The notes below the pieces were generated by a model, which saw only the letters and a program-made list of their open reading frames with translations, was not told the origin of the DNA and searched no databases. A DNA stretch of 64,000 bases from Psychrilyobacter piezotolerans (GTDB lineage Bacteria; Fusobacteriota; Fusobacteriia; Fusobacteriales; Fusobacteriaceae): contig NZ_QUAJ01000013.1 in assembly GCF_003391055.1 (NCBI RefSeq), positions 1-64,000 on the forward strand, written 5' to 3'. The first letter of the stretch is position 1. Every line of letters starts with the position of its first letter. Of this stretch, positions 9,201 through 17,855 are shown one piece after another. The position numbers were made by a program, and so were the translations under genes.

Positions 9201-10187
9201 ATGAAAAAAGATGTTAAAGACATTAAAAATATAGGGGATATCATAGATATGAGAAGTTTTGAAGTGATGGCTGAAACTTCTACTCCTAATGAATTTAAGA
9301 GTTTAATATTAACTTTAGAGGGAAAAAAAATAGATGAGACAGGTGGAAGGGTTGAAAAATTCGATAGAAAAAATATAGGAAATTTTTATGAAGATACTGT
9401 GGAGAATTATCTGAGGGAACTATCCTCTGTAAAATCTATAAAAAAAGAAACAATATCAGAATTAATAAAAAATATTCAGGATGGAGATATCTCTTCCAGG
9501 GAAATTCTCATGGAAGGATCGTTAAAATTAGTGGCTAAGACAGCTCTTTATTATTCCAAAGTAGGAACAAGTTATATAGAGTTAGTTCAAGACGGTCTTA
9601 TGGGAATAATAAAAGCCATAGATAACTATGATCCGGACTGTTTTATGGATTTTTCAGAATATATGGGATTTTGGATAAAATATGAGATGATTCAAAGTAA
9701 CAAGCTGATTGTTGAAGAACTGAAATCACCTATAGTGGCTTACTTTAAAAATATGAAGGTAGAAGTATATAAGTCGGAAAATAAAATCATCAATTCAGAA
9801 ATAAAAGAGACATACGAGGCAGAGATAAAGAGAGTTTTAAATATGGATATGGAAGAATTTGAAAATTTACAGAAGATCAATGAATATGGATTTTTGATAA
9901 AAAAAGAAGACAGGGAGGAAGCAGAGGTATATAAGAGTATTGCCGAGATAGATATGGAGCTGGCAAAGGTAGAAAAACTGATGTCGGTATCTAATTTAGC
10001 CAATAAATTTACAGCGGCAGAGATAAAGATCCTGGATCTATACTATGGACTCAGCGGGAAGAGAAAATACTTTGAGGAGATTGGAGAGATCTTAGATATG
10101 CAGCCGTCCAAGGTAAAGGCAGAGGTGGAAAAGCTTATGATAAAATTAAAGTATAACGGAAAGAAGGTATGGATCGATGAAGATTAA
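9201..10187 (+). CDS. divergent sigma-70-like protein
   Basis: 328 residues. The middle (about 105-165) aligns by eye with sigma region 2: a long helix MEGSLKLVAKTALYYSK, then VQDGLMGIIKAIDNYDP and FSEYMGFWIKYEMIQ, which parallels the RpoD melting motif [13 protein letters not shown]. The C-terminus (about 265-325) resembles region 4 (AAEIKILDLYYGLSG ... EEIGEILDMQPSKVKAEVEKL). The N-terminus and the linker are unlike RpoD, region 4 lacks the strong RERIRQIE recognition helix, and the protein is very rich in Glu/Lys. It may be an alternative sigma factor with unusual promoters or a sigma-derived RNA polymerase-binding protein. It overlaps the next gene by 11 nt, so the two are translationally coupled. 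Confidence 0.75.
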   Translation: MKKDVKDIKNIGDIIDMRSFEVMAETSTPNEFKSLILTLEGKKIDETGGRVEKFDRKNIGNFYEDTVENYLRELSSVKSIKKETISELIKNIQDGDISSREILMEGSLKLVAKTALYYSKVGTSYIELVQDGLMGIIKAIDNYDPDCFMDFSEYMGFWIKYEMIQSNKLIVEELKSPIVAYFKNMKVEVYKSENKIINSEIKETYEAEIKRVLNMDMEEFENLQKINEYGFLIKKEDREEAEVYKSIAEIDMELAKVEKLMSVSNLANKFTAAEIKILDLYYGLSGKRKYFEEIGEILDMQPSKVKAEVEKLMIKLKYNGKKVWIDED

Positions 10188-11244
10188 GACTTTAATAAAA
10201 AGATTGGAAAAAAAATTTCCTAAAAACATTGCTGAATCCTGGGACAACATAGGCCTTTTGGTTGGGGATGATAATAGAGAAGTAACTAAAATCCAGATCT
10301 CGCTGGATGCCACAGAAGAGGTGATAGATCATGCCATAGAGGCGGGGGCAAATCTCATCATAACCCACCACCCGATTATATTCAGCGGGATAAAAAATGT
10401 TACTTCTAAAAATATCATGGGGAGAAAACTTTTAAAATTAATTGAAAACAAGATTGCCGTATATTCTATGCATACCAACTTAGATTCAGCAGAAAATGGA
10501 TTAAACCAGTATATATGTGAAAAATTAGGGGTGAAAACATCTAAGATTTTAGATGAAAAATATATGGAGATGTATCTGCTATCGGTCTATATAAAGGCAG
10601 AATTTGAGGAGAGGCTGGAATCTAAGGTAGAGGAATTCGGACTGGAGTATAATGGGTATAAAAATGTATACTATACCTCTGATTCTGTGGAAAGTTTTGA
10701 AAAGATAGAGGAAAAGACAGAAAAAAAAGAAAAGTTCAGGAATAAAAATAAAAAAATAAGTATCTTAGGTGAAAAAGGAAAACTGTCGAATCTTTTAAAT
10801 GAAATAAAAAAAATTCATCCCTATGATGAAGTCGCATATGAGATGATAAAAACAGAAAATAAGATTTCTTTAGGCGGGCTGGGCAGGATATACAGTCTGT
10901 CTGAAGGAATGGAACTAGGCAGCTATTTAGAGGTGGTTAAAGATAAGTTATCTCTAAATAATGTAAGGGTAGTGGGAGAATTGGATAAAAAAATAAAAAA
11001 AATAGCTGTAGTAAATGGCGGAGGAGCTAGTTTTTTAAGTAGGTTAGAAAAAATAGGTGTTGACCTTTTTATAACAGGTGATATAAAATATCATGAAGCC
11101 CTGGATGCCAGGGAGATGGGAATATCTATCTTTGACATCGGCCACTATGAGAGTGAGTATTTCTTTACCGATATAATAGAAAGACATTGTGATGATTTAG
11201 CGGTGGAGATCTACAATGATCGGCCAGTATTTAAGAGTTTATAA
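10177..11244 (+). CDS. Nif3-like dinuclear metal-centre protein
   Basis: A 355-residue member of the Nif3/YbgI family, which form hexameric rings with a dinuclear metal site; the cellular role is unsettled (the name GTP cyclohydrolase I type 2 is attached to the family). Metal ligands are visible in IITHHPIIFSG near residue 66, TNLDSAENGLN near 105, and in the C-terminal GDIKYHEALDA and DIGHYESE near 310-330. The roughly 120-residue insert between the two halves is the PII-like/YqfO-type domain seen in longer family members. The ATG lies inside the end of the upstream sigma-like gene. The pairing with a sigma-type gene may be conserved in the phylum; that is inference. Confidence 0.88.
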   Translation: MKIKTLIKRLEKKFPKNIAESWDNIGLLVGDDNREVTKIQISLDATEEVIDHAIEAGANLIITHHPIIFSGIKNVTSKNIMGRKLLKLIENKIAVYSMHTNLDSAENGLNQYICEKLGVKTSKILDEKYMEMYLLSVYIKAEFEERLESKVEEFGLEYNGYKNVYYTSDSVESFEKIEEKTEKKEKFRNKNKKISILGEKGKLSNLLNEIKKIHPYDEVAYEMIKTENKISLGGLGRIYSLSEGMELGSYLEVVKDKLSLNNVRVVGELDKKIKKIAVVNGGGASFLSRLEKIGVDLFITGDIKYHEALDAREMGISIFDIGHYESEYFFTDIIERHCDDLAVEIYNDRPVFKSL

Positions 11245-11259
11245 AATTAGGAGGATCCT

Positions 11260-11811
11260 ATGATAAAAAGAATGGTGTTTCTAATCCTTGTAGTGTTTAC
11301 TTTTTCCTTTGGGCAGGTAACTGACAGCGGGAACTATTTGACTGCAGAAGAGAAGCAGGAAATCGAAAAAAAATTATCAGAGATTGAAAAAAATGGAGAT
11401 ATAGTGTATCATATAAATCTTGGCAGAAAAATGGATGAAAAAAATATCGTTGAAAAAGCGATAATTTTGGACATAATTCCAGATGGGAAAAATGATATCA
11501 ATGTACAATTAAAGTTTACCCAGGATATAGATACTAGTGATTACGAGGAAGAAATCGACAATTTGCTGGTTGAAGGGGAAGATGCAGTAGTAAAAAAAGA
11601 GTATAAGAAGTTTATACTAAGTGTTTTGGATGTATCGGAAAAAATCGTGGATGATATAGAGGTAGACAAAAAAGAGATCCAAAAACAAGAGGTAAAAAAA
11701 ACATTCATTGAAAATAAATTTGCAGGATTACTGATCCTGATATTTATGGCTATAGCTATTTTTGTAACTTTAAGGTTTATAAAGATGGGTGGAATTAGAA
11801 AGAGTAAATAA
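11260..11811 (+). CDS. small exported protein with C-terminal membrane helix
   Basis: 183 residues, no firm family. Residues 1-19 form a signal peptide (lysine/arginine, then a hydrophobic core ending SFG-Q). Residues 25-160 are charged and probably outside the cytoplasmic membrane. Residues 152-172 form one membrane helix followed by a positive tail (KMGGIRKSK), so the chain is likely anchored with the tail in the cytoplasm. The segment LTAEEKQEIEKKLSEIEKN followed by a strand is reminiscent of the start of TPM/YgcG domains, but the match is weak. GGAGG lies 10 nt before the ATG. It follows the Nif3-like gene by 15 nt and is probably in the same operon. Confidence 0.65.
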   Translation: MIKRMVFLILVVFTFSFGQVTDSGNYLTAEEKQEIEKKLSEIEKNGDIVYHINLGRKMDEKNIVEKAIILDIIPDGKNDINVQLKFTQDIDTSDYEEEIDNLLVEGEDAVVKKEYKKFILSVLDVSEKIVDDIEVDKKEIQKQEVKKTFIENKFAGLLILIFMAIAIFVTLRFIKMGGIRKSK

Positions 11812-11822
11812 AGTATTAATAA

Positions 11823-12174
11823 CTAGGTGTTAGAGTCAGTCGCTGCTGGAGTAATCCAGGGGAGGAACGTCCGGGCTCCACAGGGCAATGAAGGCAGCTA
11901 ACGGCTGCTGAGGGAAACCTTAAGGAAAGTGCCACAGAAAATAGACCGCCTATGAACTTGTTTTGTAGGTAAGGGTGAAAAGGTGGGGTAAGAGCCCACC
12001 AGTATGATAGGAAACTATTGTAGCTTGGTAAACCCCTTCTGGAGCAAGACCGAAGAAAGGTCATTATGAGACTGCCCGTCTCGATCTTTAGGTGTGTCGC
12101 TTGAGCCTATAAGCAATTATAGGCCTAGATAAATGATTGACCAACGACAAAACCCGGCGTATCCTAACACCTAT
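11823..12174 (+). ncRNA. rnpB: RNase P RNA (bacterial type A)
   Basis: The catalytic RNA of RNase P, which removes 5' leaders from pre-tRNAs. The closing P1 helix is visible as AGGTGTTAG (11825-11833) pairing with CTAACACCT (12164-12172). The conserved core words are present: GAGGAACGTCCGGGCTCC near 11861 (CR-I region), CAGGGCA, GGTAAGGGTGAAAAGGTG, GGTAAACCCC and near the 3' end ACAAAACCCGGCGTA (CR-V/P4 strand). The length of about 350 nt is typical. A strong terminator follows. Exact transcript ends are not known. Confidence 0.96.
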
Positions 12175-12187
12175 TTATCATAAAATT

Positions 12188-12229
12188 AACCCCTCCTGAA
12201 TCAGCATGCTGATTTAGGAGGGGTTTTTA
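12188..12229 (+). terminator. terminator of rnpB
   Basis: AACCCCTCC ... GGAGGGGTT with an inner ATCAGC/GCTGAT stem, followed by a T-run. Confidence 0.9.
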
Positions 12230-12617
12230 CATATAGACCCATTTGACCCTCTCTCTGGATCTCTCTCCCTCGTAGGGAGAAAGAACTTTCTTCTACCCTA
12301 ACACCCTCCCCTCCAATGGAGAGGGAAAGGTTATAACGGGATTGAGGAGTGAAATACTAAAAAATATGGAAAATGATTTAGAACAGATTAATTTATAAAA
12401 TTAGTGTCAAAAAAGAAAAACTTTGTGAGCCTCTTTATCTCCTTTCTTTGTGATGAAGGGTTAGAGGTTTTGAATCTGTGTAAATCCAATTAATCCGTGT
12501 CCTCTGTGTTCTATAAATTGGCGGCAAAAACTCAGACTTTAATCTGTATCAAAAAGCATTTTACCAATTTTTATGATATCATATACTTGGAATAAAAATC
12601 TGATATGAGGTGAAAAT
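12230..12617. repeat. intergenic region filled with dispersed repeat words
   Basis: A 388-nt gap with no gene. It contains CTCTCCCTCGTAGGGAGA (also at about 34920), an inverted CCCTCCCCTCCAatGGAGAGGG hairpin, and words shared with other gaps: AAAAACTTTGTGAG (also about 23093) and TTAATCTGTATCAAAAAG (12539-12556, also 23124-23141). It is read as diverged dispersed repeat debris. The last 60 nt presumably hold the promoter and leader of the HAD gene. Confidence 0.6.
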
Positions 12618-13439
12618 ATGAAATATAAGATGATAGTAACGGATATGGATGATACATTGTTAAACAGTGAGGGAAAGATATCGAGAGAAAATAAAAAAGC
12701 CATAATGAAAGCTCAGGAGATGGGGGTAAAATTTGTTTTAGCTTCTGGAAGGCCTACCTTTGCCATGAAAGAGTTTGCCAAGGAATTGGAACTGGATAGA
12801 TACGGGAGTTATATGCTGAGCTATAACGGAGCTATAATTACCGAGTGTGCTACAGATAAGACATGGCTGGAGGAAAAATTAACTGTAGAAGATGCCCACA
12901 AGATATATGACCTGTCTAAGGAGCATAATGTTCATCTCCTTACCTATGTAGGTGAGGAAATTACCGCAGAAACTGAAAGTGAATACATAGATGTAGAGGT
13001 AGATCTTACAGGTATGCCCTATAGAAAGGTAGACTGCTTTAAATCAACTGTAACCGAGCCGGTAGTAAAATGTATCATGCTGGAAAAACCAGAGTATCTA
13101 AAAGAAGTAGAGAAAAAATTAAATGAACTCCTAAAAGGGGACTATAGTCTGGCTATATCCAAGCCATTTTTCCTGGAAGTAATGAAAAAAGGGATCGATA
13201 AAGGGGCTAGTTTATTGAAATTAGCTCATAAATTGGATATAAAACCGGAGGAGATAATAAGTGTAGGAGATTCCTATAACGACATGACTATGCTAGAGGT
13301 GGCAGGGATGCCGGTAGCTGTAGAAAATGCCAAGGTAGAAGTGAAGAATATGGCAAAATTTATCTCAACATCTCACAACGATCACGCGCTGAAAACAGTG
13401 ATTGAGAGATTTATAATGGATAAACCATTAAATATGTAG
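12618..13439 (+). CDS. Cof-type HAD-IIB phosphatase
   Basis: A 273-residue cytoplasmic HAD-superfamily hydrolase of the Cof/YidA group, acting on sugar phosphates or similar small phosphoesters. Motif I DMDDTLLNSEG (about 8-18) contains the nucleophile Asp and the acid/base Asp. Motif II is the Ser/Thr of LASGRPT near 41, Lys is in motif III near 195, and motif IV is VGDSYNDMTML near 215. A type IIB cap (about 85-185) lies between. The substrate cannot be predicted. It is a single-gene unit ended by hairpins, with a GAGGTGA Shine-Dalgarno. Confidence 0.92.
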   Translation: MKYKMIVTDMDDTLLNSEGKISRENKKAIMKAQEMGVKFVLASGRPTFAMKEFAKELELDRYGSYMLSYNGAIITECATDKTWLEEKLTVEDAHKIYDLSKEHNVHLLTYVGEEITAETESEYIDVEVDLTGMPYRKVDCFKSTVTEPVVKCIMLEKPEYLKEVEKKLNELLKGDYSLAISKPFFLEVMKKGIDKGASLLKLAHKLDIKPEEIISVGDSYNDMTMLEVAGMPVAVENAKVEVKNMAKFISTSHNDHALKTVIERFIMDKPLNM

Positions 13440-13462
13440 TAAGGTTAAATTTTCCACAAAAT

Positions 13463-13490
13463 AGAAAAGCTGAATCCTTCAGCTTTTCTT
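13463..13490. terminator. terminator after the HAD gene
   Basis: AGAAAAGCTGAA-tcc-TTCAGCTTTTCT, a 12-bp stem with T-rich tail. Confidence 0.85.
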
Positions 13491-13528
13491 ATATAAGAAT
13501 AATTTTAAAAAAAATGTAAGATAAAATT

Positions 13529-13553
13529 AAGACCTTTAATAGGGTCTTTTTTT
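13529..13553 (+). terminator. second hairpin with T-run
   Basis: AAGACC-8 nt-GGTCTT followed by seven T. It sits 40 nt beyond the first terminator, so it may belong to the structured leader region of the next gene or simply back up termination. Confidence 0.55.
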
Positions 13554-13577
13554 CTTGATCCCGCTTTTATTTATTCT

Positions 13578-13664
13578 AATCATCCTTTAATATTAAAGTT
13601 CATTACATGACTGAACTTTCGCGAAACAATAGTTAGATGATTAAGACCTATGCAGAGGTCTTAA
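13578..13664 (+). other. candidate structured leader upstream of the EAL gene
   Basis: Three nested or serial pairings occur in this gap: TAATCATC (13578-13585) with GATGATTA (13636-13643), enclosing AAAGTTCA (13595-13602) with TGAACTTT (13612-13619), and then TTAAGACCT (13641-13649) with AGGTCTTAA (13656-13664). The outer helix and the last hairpin share the GATTA/TTAAG bases, so they would exclude one another. No GEMM or c-di-GMP-II riboswitch consensus was recognised. A cis-regulatory RNA is possible but unproven. Confidence 0.35.
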
Positions 13665-13748
13665 ATTGTACCTAATATAGAATAAAAAGCTAAATAAAAA
13701 GGAAGTATTTTCTTTTTAAGTATAACATCTTTACCAGGAGGTGATGCT

Positions 13749-15695
13749 GTGAAAAATATCAAAACAATCACTATGTCCAATCAAATTATATTATTTGTCT
13801 TTGGTCTTTTAACACTTTTTTTTATCATTTTTTTTATGGAATTTAATGACGTTCAGACGGAAATAGACTCTGATCTATATATGGGAGCTTCAAATGTCAA
13901 ATACTATATGGGGGAAAATTTCGTTAGTAAGAAGCTGAATGAAAATACATTAACCCCGGAAGAAGCTCTTGAAAAATTTAATTTTTTACATGAAAAAGCA
14001 CTATTATTGGGATTGGATTATTTTTACATCCTTATGAAAGATGGTAACGATATAGTTTATGCTGCCGTAAGTGATACCAAGGAAGAACTCCAAAAAGTTC
14101 CAAATTCAGGATTTTGGTTTTCCTTAAAGGAATCCGGGGATAATTCATTTGATGAAACCTGGGAAGCCTTTAAATCTTCTGAACCTGTATATATAGAATC
14201 CTCGGATATGTGGGGGAGCTATCGATCGGTGTATATTCCCGAAATTTCAAAGGATGGTATTAGATATATTGCCGGGGCCGATATTACAACTACTTCTTTA
14301 AAAAAACAGATTTTTTTAAAAACAATGAAGATATTTACTATATTTTTAATATCTATGTTTTTCATTGTACCGGTTTTATTTCTCTCTAAAAAAAGCATGA
14401 AAGCCAAAAAAAAATTAGAGAAATATATTACTTTTATGGATAATAGGGACAGACTTACAACTGCTTATAATAGAGACTATGGATTGAAACTCCTCTCAAA
14501 TAAAATTAAAGAGTTTCACACTGAGGGTAAATCCTTTTCTATCGGTCTTTTAAACATAGATAACCTAAGGTTTATAAATGAATCCCGTGGAATGGATGTA
14601 GGAGATTGTTTACTTATTATAGTTCATAGGCTTTTAGTCCGAATTTCTAGAAAAACAGATACAATTGTAAGGGTGGAAGGAAATAAATTTATGATCATAC
14701 TTCCCGGATTCCGTAAAAAATATCAGGGGAAAATATATGATGCCATTGAAAAAAAAATAGTGTTTTTCAATCAAAACAATAAAAAAGAATATTTTCTTAG
14801 ATTAAATTACATTATATGTGAATATTATGATGGCAGTATGAAGGATTTTTTTGAGGAATCTATTCAAAAATTAAAGAAATTAAAAAAAAATGGAGGGATG
14901 GAAGATCTGGTACTTAAAGATGAGATCTCAAGGGGGATAAAAAACCTGGAATTCAAAACATTTTTCCAGCCTAAGGTGTATTTAGAAGAAGAAAAAGTTG
15001 GTTTTGAAGCTCTAGTCAGGTGGTTTCATCCTGAAAAGGGAGTTATTTCACCAAACATATTTATTCCCCTGGCAGAAGAATCTTATCTGATCAATAAAAT
15101 AACTGAAATAGTTTTAAATGATTCCCTGAATGCTGCTGAGATCCTTAAAACAGATATTTCTATAAATTTATCTGCCATTTCATTTGAAAATAATTATTTT
15201 TTAAGTTCTCTTCAAAAAAAAATAGATGACTCTAGAAATAAAAATTATATTACCTTTGAATTAACAGAGAGAATAGCTGTAACTAATTTTGAGGATACCT
15301 TGGATAAAATAAATAATTTCAAAAAATCCGGAGTTTCATTTTCTATAGATGATTTTGGAAGCGGGTATTCTTCCCTTTCATATATTGAAAAACTTCCTAT
15401 AAATGAACTAAAGATAGACAAATCGTTTATAGACAATATAAATACATCTTTGGTTAACCCCATCATAATAGAATTGATTACAAAAATTGGAAGAGTTGCA
15501 GGGTTTAAAACTGTGTGCGAAGGTGTGGAAACCGAAGAGCAGATTGAAAAGTTAATATCACTGGGAAGCGACAGCTTCCAGGGATATTATTTTGGAAAAC
15601 CAGAGCCTCTTTTGAGGGTAGTGGAAAAATATGAGAAGGGAGAATATCATTCTAAGTTAAGGCAGTTTTCGTATAAAAATCAGCCTGAAAAATAG
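13749..15695 (+). CDS. membrane EAL c-di-GMP phosphodiesterase with degenerate GGDEF
   Basis: 648 residues: membrane helix about 10-30, an extracytoplasmic Cache-like sensor (30-185), second helix 188-212, GGDEF-fold domain (230-375) and EAL domain (390-635). The GGDEF signature is replaced by EGNKF, so cyclase activity is not expected; this half may bind GTP or regulate. The EAL half keeps the catalytic set: EALVRW, the Asn of INLS, the Glu of FELTER, DDFGSGYSSL, the Lys of LKIDKSF and EGVETEEQ. It should therefore hydrolyse c-di-GMP. The start is GTG at 13749 after AGGAGGTGAT; the ATG at 13744 meets a stop two codons later. It heads a run of c-di-GMP genes. Confidence 0.92.
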   Translation: MKNIKTITMSNQIILFVFGLLTLFFIIFFMEFNDVQTEIDSDLYMGASNVKYYMGENFVSKKLNENTLTPEEALEKFNFLHEKALLLGLDYFYILMKDGNDIVYAAVSDTKEELQKVPNSGFWFSLKESGDNSFDETWEAFKSSEPVYIESSDMWGSYRSVYIPEISKDGIRYIAGADITTTSLKKQIFLKTMKIFTIFLISMFFIVPVLFLSKKSMKAKKKLEKYITFMDNRDRLTTAYNRDYGLKLLSNKIKEFHTEGKSFSIGLLNIDNLRFINESRGMDVGDCLLIIVHRLLVRISRKTDTIVRVEGNKFMIILPGFRKKYQGKIYDAIEKKIVFFNQNNKKEYFLRLNYIICEYYDGSMKDFFEESIQKLKKLKKNGGMEDLVLKDEISRGIKNLEFKTFFQPKVYLEEEKVGFEALVRWFHPEKGVISPNIFIPLAEESYLINKITEIVLNDSLNAAEILKTDISINLSAISFENNYFLSSLQKKIDDSRNKNYITFELTERIAVTNFEDTLDKINNFKKSGVSFSIDDFGSGYSSLSYIEKLPINELKIDKSFIDNINTSLVNPIIIELITKIGRVAGFKTVCEGVETEEQIEKLISLGSDSFQGYYFGKPEPLLRVVEKYEKGEYHSKLRQFSYKNQPEK

Positions 15696-15718
15696 AGACT
15701 GAAAGTCTCTATTTTTCT
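15690..15718 (+). terminator. terminator after the EAL gene
   Basis: AATAGAGACT-gaa-AGTCTCTATT followed by T-rich sequence. The hairpin begins at the stop codon. Confidence 0.85.
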
Positions 15719-15808
15719 TAATTTGAATCACAATTTTTATAAAAATTAGATGAAATAACTAAAAACTATACTTTTAGGAGAAACCATCTGAAAAAAATAT
15801 TAGAGAAG

Positions 15809-16720
15809 GTGAAGAAGTTGGAAAATTTTAAATCATCTAAAATACTCATTTCATACTTAATCTTAATAGTGGTCACACTAACATTAGTATATTTAGATTC
15901 ATCCTTTGCAAAAGTAGAAAATCCATCATCAAAAGATATCATAAGTGAATTTTTAATCTGTATTCAACCTGCAATATGGATATACTTTGGAAAATCCGGT
16001 TTTAGAAACAGCAATCACTGCCGTTTGATGCTGGGTGGCTTTATTATCCTTTATTCAGGGATCTTACAGGATTTAATGGATGAATTTTATGAAATAGAAG
16101 GGGTCTTAGGCGAACTGGAAAATGTTTTGGTCCCCATTGGACTGATCATCATATCGATTGCCGTTATTTTACGTTTTTTAGAGGAGGAAAAAAACAAGCT
16201 GCTTCTCTCACAAAAGACTGAAGATATCTATAATAAAAGCATAAAAGATCCATTAACCGGACTATATAACAGATATCATCTTGAAGAACATCTCGAAACT
16301 ATCCTAGACAGACTAATTGATATTGATGCAGATGTATCGGTGGCGTTTATCGACATCGATAATTTTAAAGCAGTCAACGATGTGTATGGGCATGTAAAAG
16401 GTGATGAGGTTTTGACAATATTGGGGACAGAAATAAACAGATGCATAAGAAAGTCTGATTATGCTTTTAGATACGGCGGGGATGAATTTTTAATAATATA
16501 TCCGAATACTAAAGTAAAAACAGCTCTAGCAATAACCGAGAGGGTCAAAAAAAATATTTCTATATCATTGAAAATAAAAGGGATAAAATCAAGTCTCAGT
16601 ATTGGAATCACCACATATCAAAAATTTGAAAACTATAAAAATTTAATAGACAGAGCTGATAAGATTATGTACGAATCCAAAAGAAATGGTAAAAATCAAA
16701 TAACCATAGCTACTTCATGA
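15809..16720 (+). CDS. membrane diguanylate cyclase (GGDEF)
   Basis: 303 residues. Four hydrophobic helices (about 13-33, 45-60, 72-90, 105-125) are followed by a complete GGDEF domain from about 145: KDPLTGLYNRYHLEEHL, FIDIDNFKAVNDVYGH and FRYGGDEFLIIYP. The inhibitory I-site RKSD stands five residues before GGDEF, so product feedback is likely. It makes c-di-GMP from GTP. The start is uncertain: GTG at 15809 lacks a separate Shine-Dalgarno, whereas AAGGTGA at 15806-15812 would fit a TTG start at 15818. It follows the terminator of the EAL gene, so it probably has its own promoter, and it precedes a DUF1622 gene. Confidence 0.92.
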   Translation: MKKLENFKSSKILISYLILIVVTLTLVYLDSSFAKVENPSSKDIISEFLICIQPAIWIYFGKSGFRNSNHCRLMLGGFIILYSGILQDLMDEFYEIEGVLGELENVLVPIGLIIISIAVILRFLEEEKNKLLLSQKTEDIYNKSIKDPLTGLYNRYHLEEHLETILDRLIDIDADVSVAFIDIDNFKAVNDVYGHVKGDEVLTILGTEINRCIRKSDYAFRYGGDEFLIIYPNTKVKTALAITERVKKNISISLKIKGIKSSLSIGITTYQKFENYKNLIDRADKIMYESKRNGKNQITIATS

Positions 16721-16759
16721 TGGGGAATAAAAAAATCTGATGATTCAAAAGGAGGATGA

Positions 16760-17161
16760 ATGCAGAATCTTATACGAATTATAAACGAGATTATTATTAA
16801 TATGTGTCAGCTTTTAGCTTCCATAGTTATACTCTTAGGGGTAATCAAGGCTCTAATAATTTATGTTAAGGATCTTTTGTTTCAAAAGAACTCTCTAGAT
16901 ACCATCCAGGAGAGCAGATTAGAGATAGGACATTCCTTTTCTTTAGGATTAGCCTTTCTTATTGGAGCTAGTATTTTAAAAACTATTATTACCCCAAACT
17001 GGAATGATATCGGACAATTAGCGGCAACAATTGCAATTAGAACTACCCTCAATCATTTTTTGCTGAATGATCTAAAGAATATCTTCGAAAAAGAGAATAA
17101 TGCAGATACTCCGGAAGGGAACAACCTGAAAAAAGAAGATAGGGATAATAAAAAAAATTGA
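16760..17161 (+). CDS. DUF1622 membrane protein
   Basis: 133 residues with three hydrophobic segments (about 8-35, 55-75, 80-100). The pattern SRLEIGHSFSLGLAFLIGASILKTI ... DIGQLAATIAIRTTLNHFL is characteristic of the DUF1622 family of small inner-membrane proteins, whose function is unknown. A charged tail (about 110-133) is probably cytoplasmic. AAAGGAGGATGA precedes the ATG. It lies 39 nt after the GGDEF gene and 46 nt before the corrinoid-protein gene, so it may be part of either unit. Confidence 0.85.
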   Translation: MQNLIRIINEIIINMCQLLASIVILLGVIKALIIYVKDLLFQKNSLDTIQESRLEIGHSFSLGLAFLIGASILKTIITPNWNDIGQLAATIAIRTTLNHFLLNDLKNIFEKENNADTPEGNNLKKEDRDNKKN

Positions 17162-17207
17162 AATTTTAAAAATTTATTTTATAAATCTAAACAAAAGGAG
17201 GTATTTT

Positions 17208-17855
17208 GTGGATTATATCGAAATTTTTAGAGAGGAGTTTAAAACTTCTCTACTTAACAATGACCGTATTGGGATTTTTGATATCTATAGGAAGGTAAAA
17301 AATCATCCTATAGATTTTGATTTTATTGAAGATATTATGGTGCCGGCTGCCGAAGAAATAGGAGAATACTGGGATAAGGGGGAGGTGTCTCTGTCCCAGC
17401 TATATATGAGCGGCCGTATCTGCGAAGAGTTGGTAATTTCAATTTTTCCAGATCAACATCTACTTCACAGGGGCACTATGAATACGGCTATAGTCAATTT
17501 TTGCGACCACCATCCGCTGGGCAAGAAAATAGTCTGTTCCACATTCAAAGTAAATGGAATCCCCCTGCTCGACTACGGACACGGAATCGACCAGGAGACC
17601 CTCATAGAAAAACTCAAGAGGGATAGACCAAAATTTTTAGTAATCTCTGTTCTGATGCTGCCCTCAGCTCTAAAAATTAAAAAGCTGAAAGAGAGGCTGT
17701 TAAAAGAAGGGATGGATACCAAAATATTGGTTGGAGGTGCACCCTTTAGATTTGATAAAGATTTGTGGAAACAAGTCGGTGCAGATGCCATGGGTATTAC
17801 ACCAATGGATACGTTAAATATCATAAAGGAATGGGGGGGGAGCTGCAATGAGTAA
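17208..17855 (+). CDS. corrinoid (B12)-binding protein, MtaC/MtbC-like
   Basis: 215 residues. Residues 1-85 form the helical cap domain of methyltransferase corrinoid proteins (DFIEDIMVPAAEEIGEYWDKGEVSLSQ resembles the MtaC/MetH cap). Residues 90-210 form a Rossmann-type B12 domain with the cobalt-ligand signature DxHxxG as DHHPLG near 102 and a late VGGAPFRFD strand-loop. The His could serve as lower axial ligand. It should carry a methyl or other group on cobalamin, or sense cobalamin. The start is GTG at 17208 with an ideal AAAGGAGG. Its last codons overlap the methyltransferase-like gene by 8 nt. The local DNA looks somewhat richer in C/G codons than neighbours, which may hint at transfer. 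Confidence 0.9.
   Translation: MDYIEIFREEFKTSLLNNDRIGIFDIYRKVKNHPIDFDFIEDIMVPAAEEIGEYWDKGEVSLSQLYMSGRICEELVISIFPDQHLLHRGTMNTAIVNFCDHHPLGKKIVCSTFKVNGIPLLDYGHGIDQETLIEKLKRDRPKFLVISVLMLPSALKIKKLKERLLKEGMDTKILVGGAPFRFDKDLWKQVGADAMGITPMDTLNIIKEWGGSCNE

Noticed and set aside
11816-12064. 82-codon minus-strand frame
   Set aside because: It is antisense to the RNase P RNA gene and has no protein-like features.
13440-13748. c-di-GMP riboswitch upstream of the EAL gene
   Set aside because: Neither the GEMM-I nor the class II consensus core was visible; only unassigned stem-loops were found.
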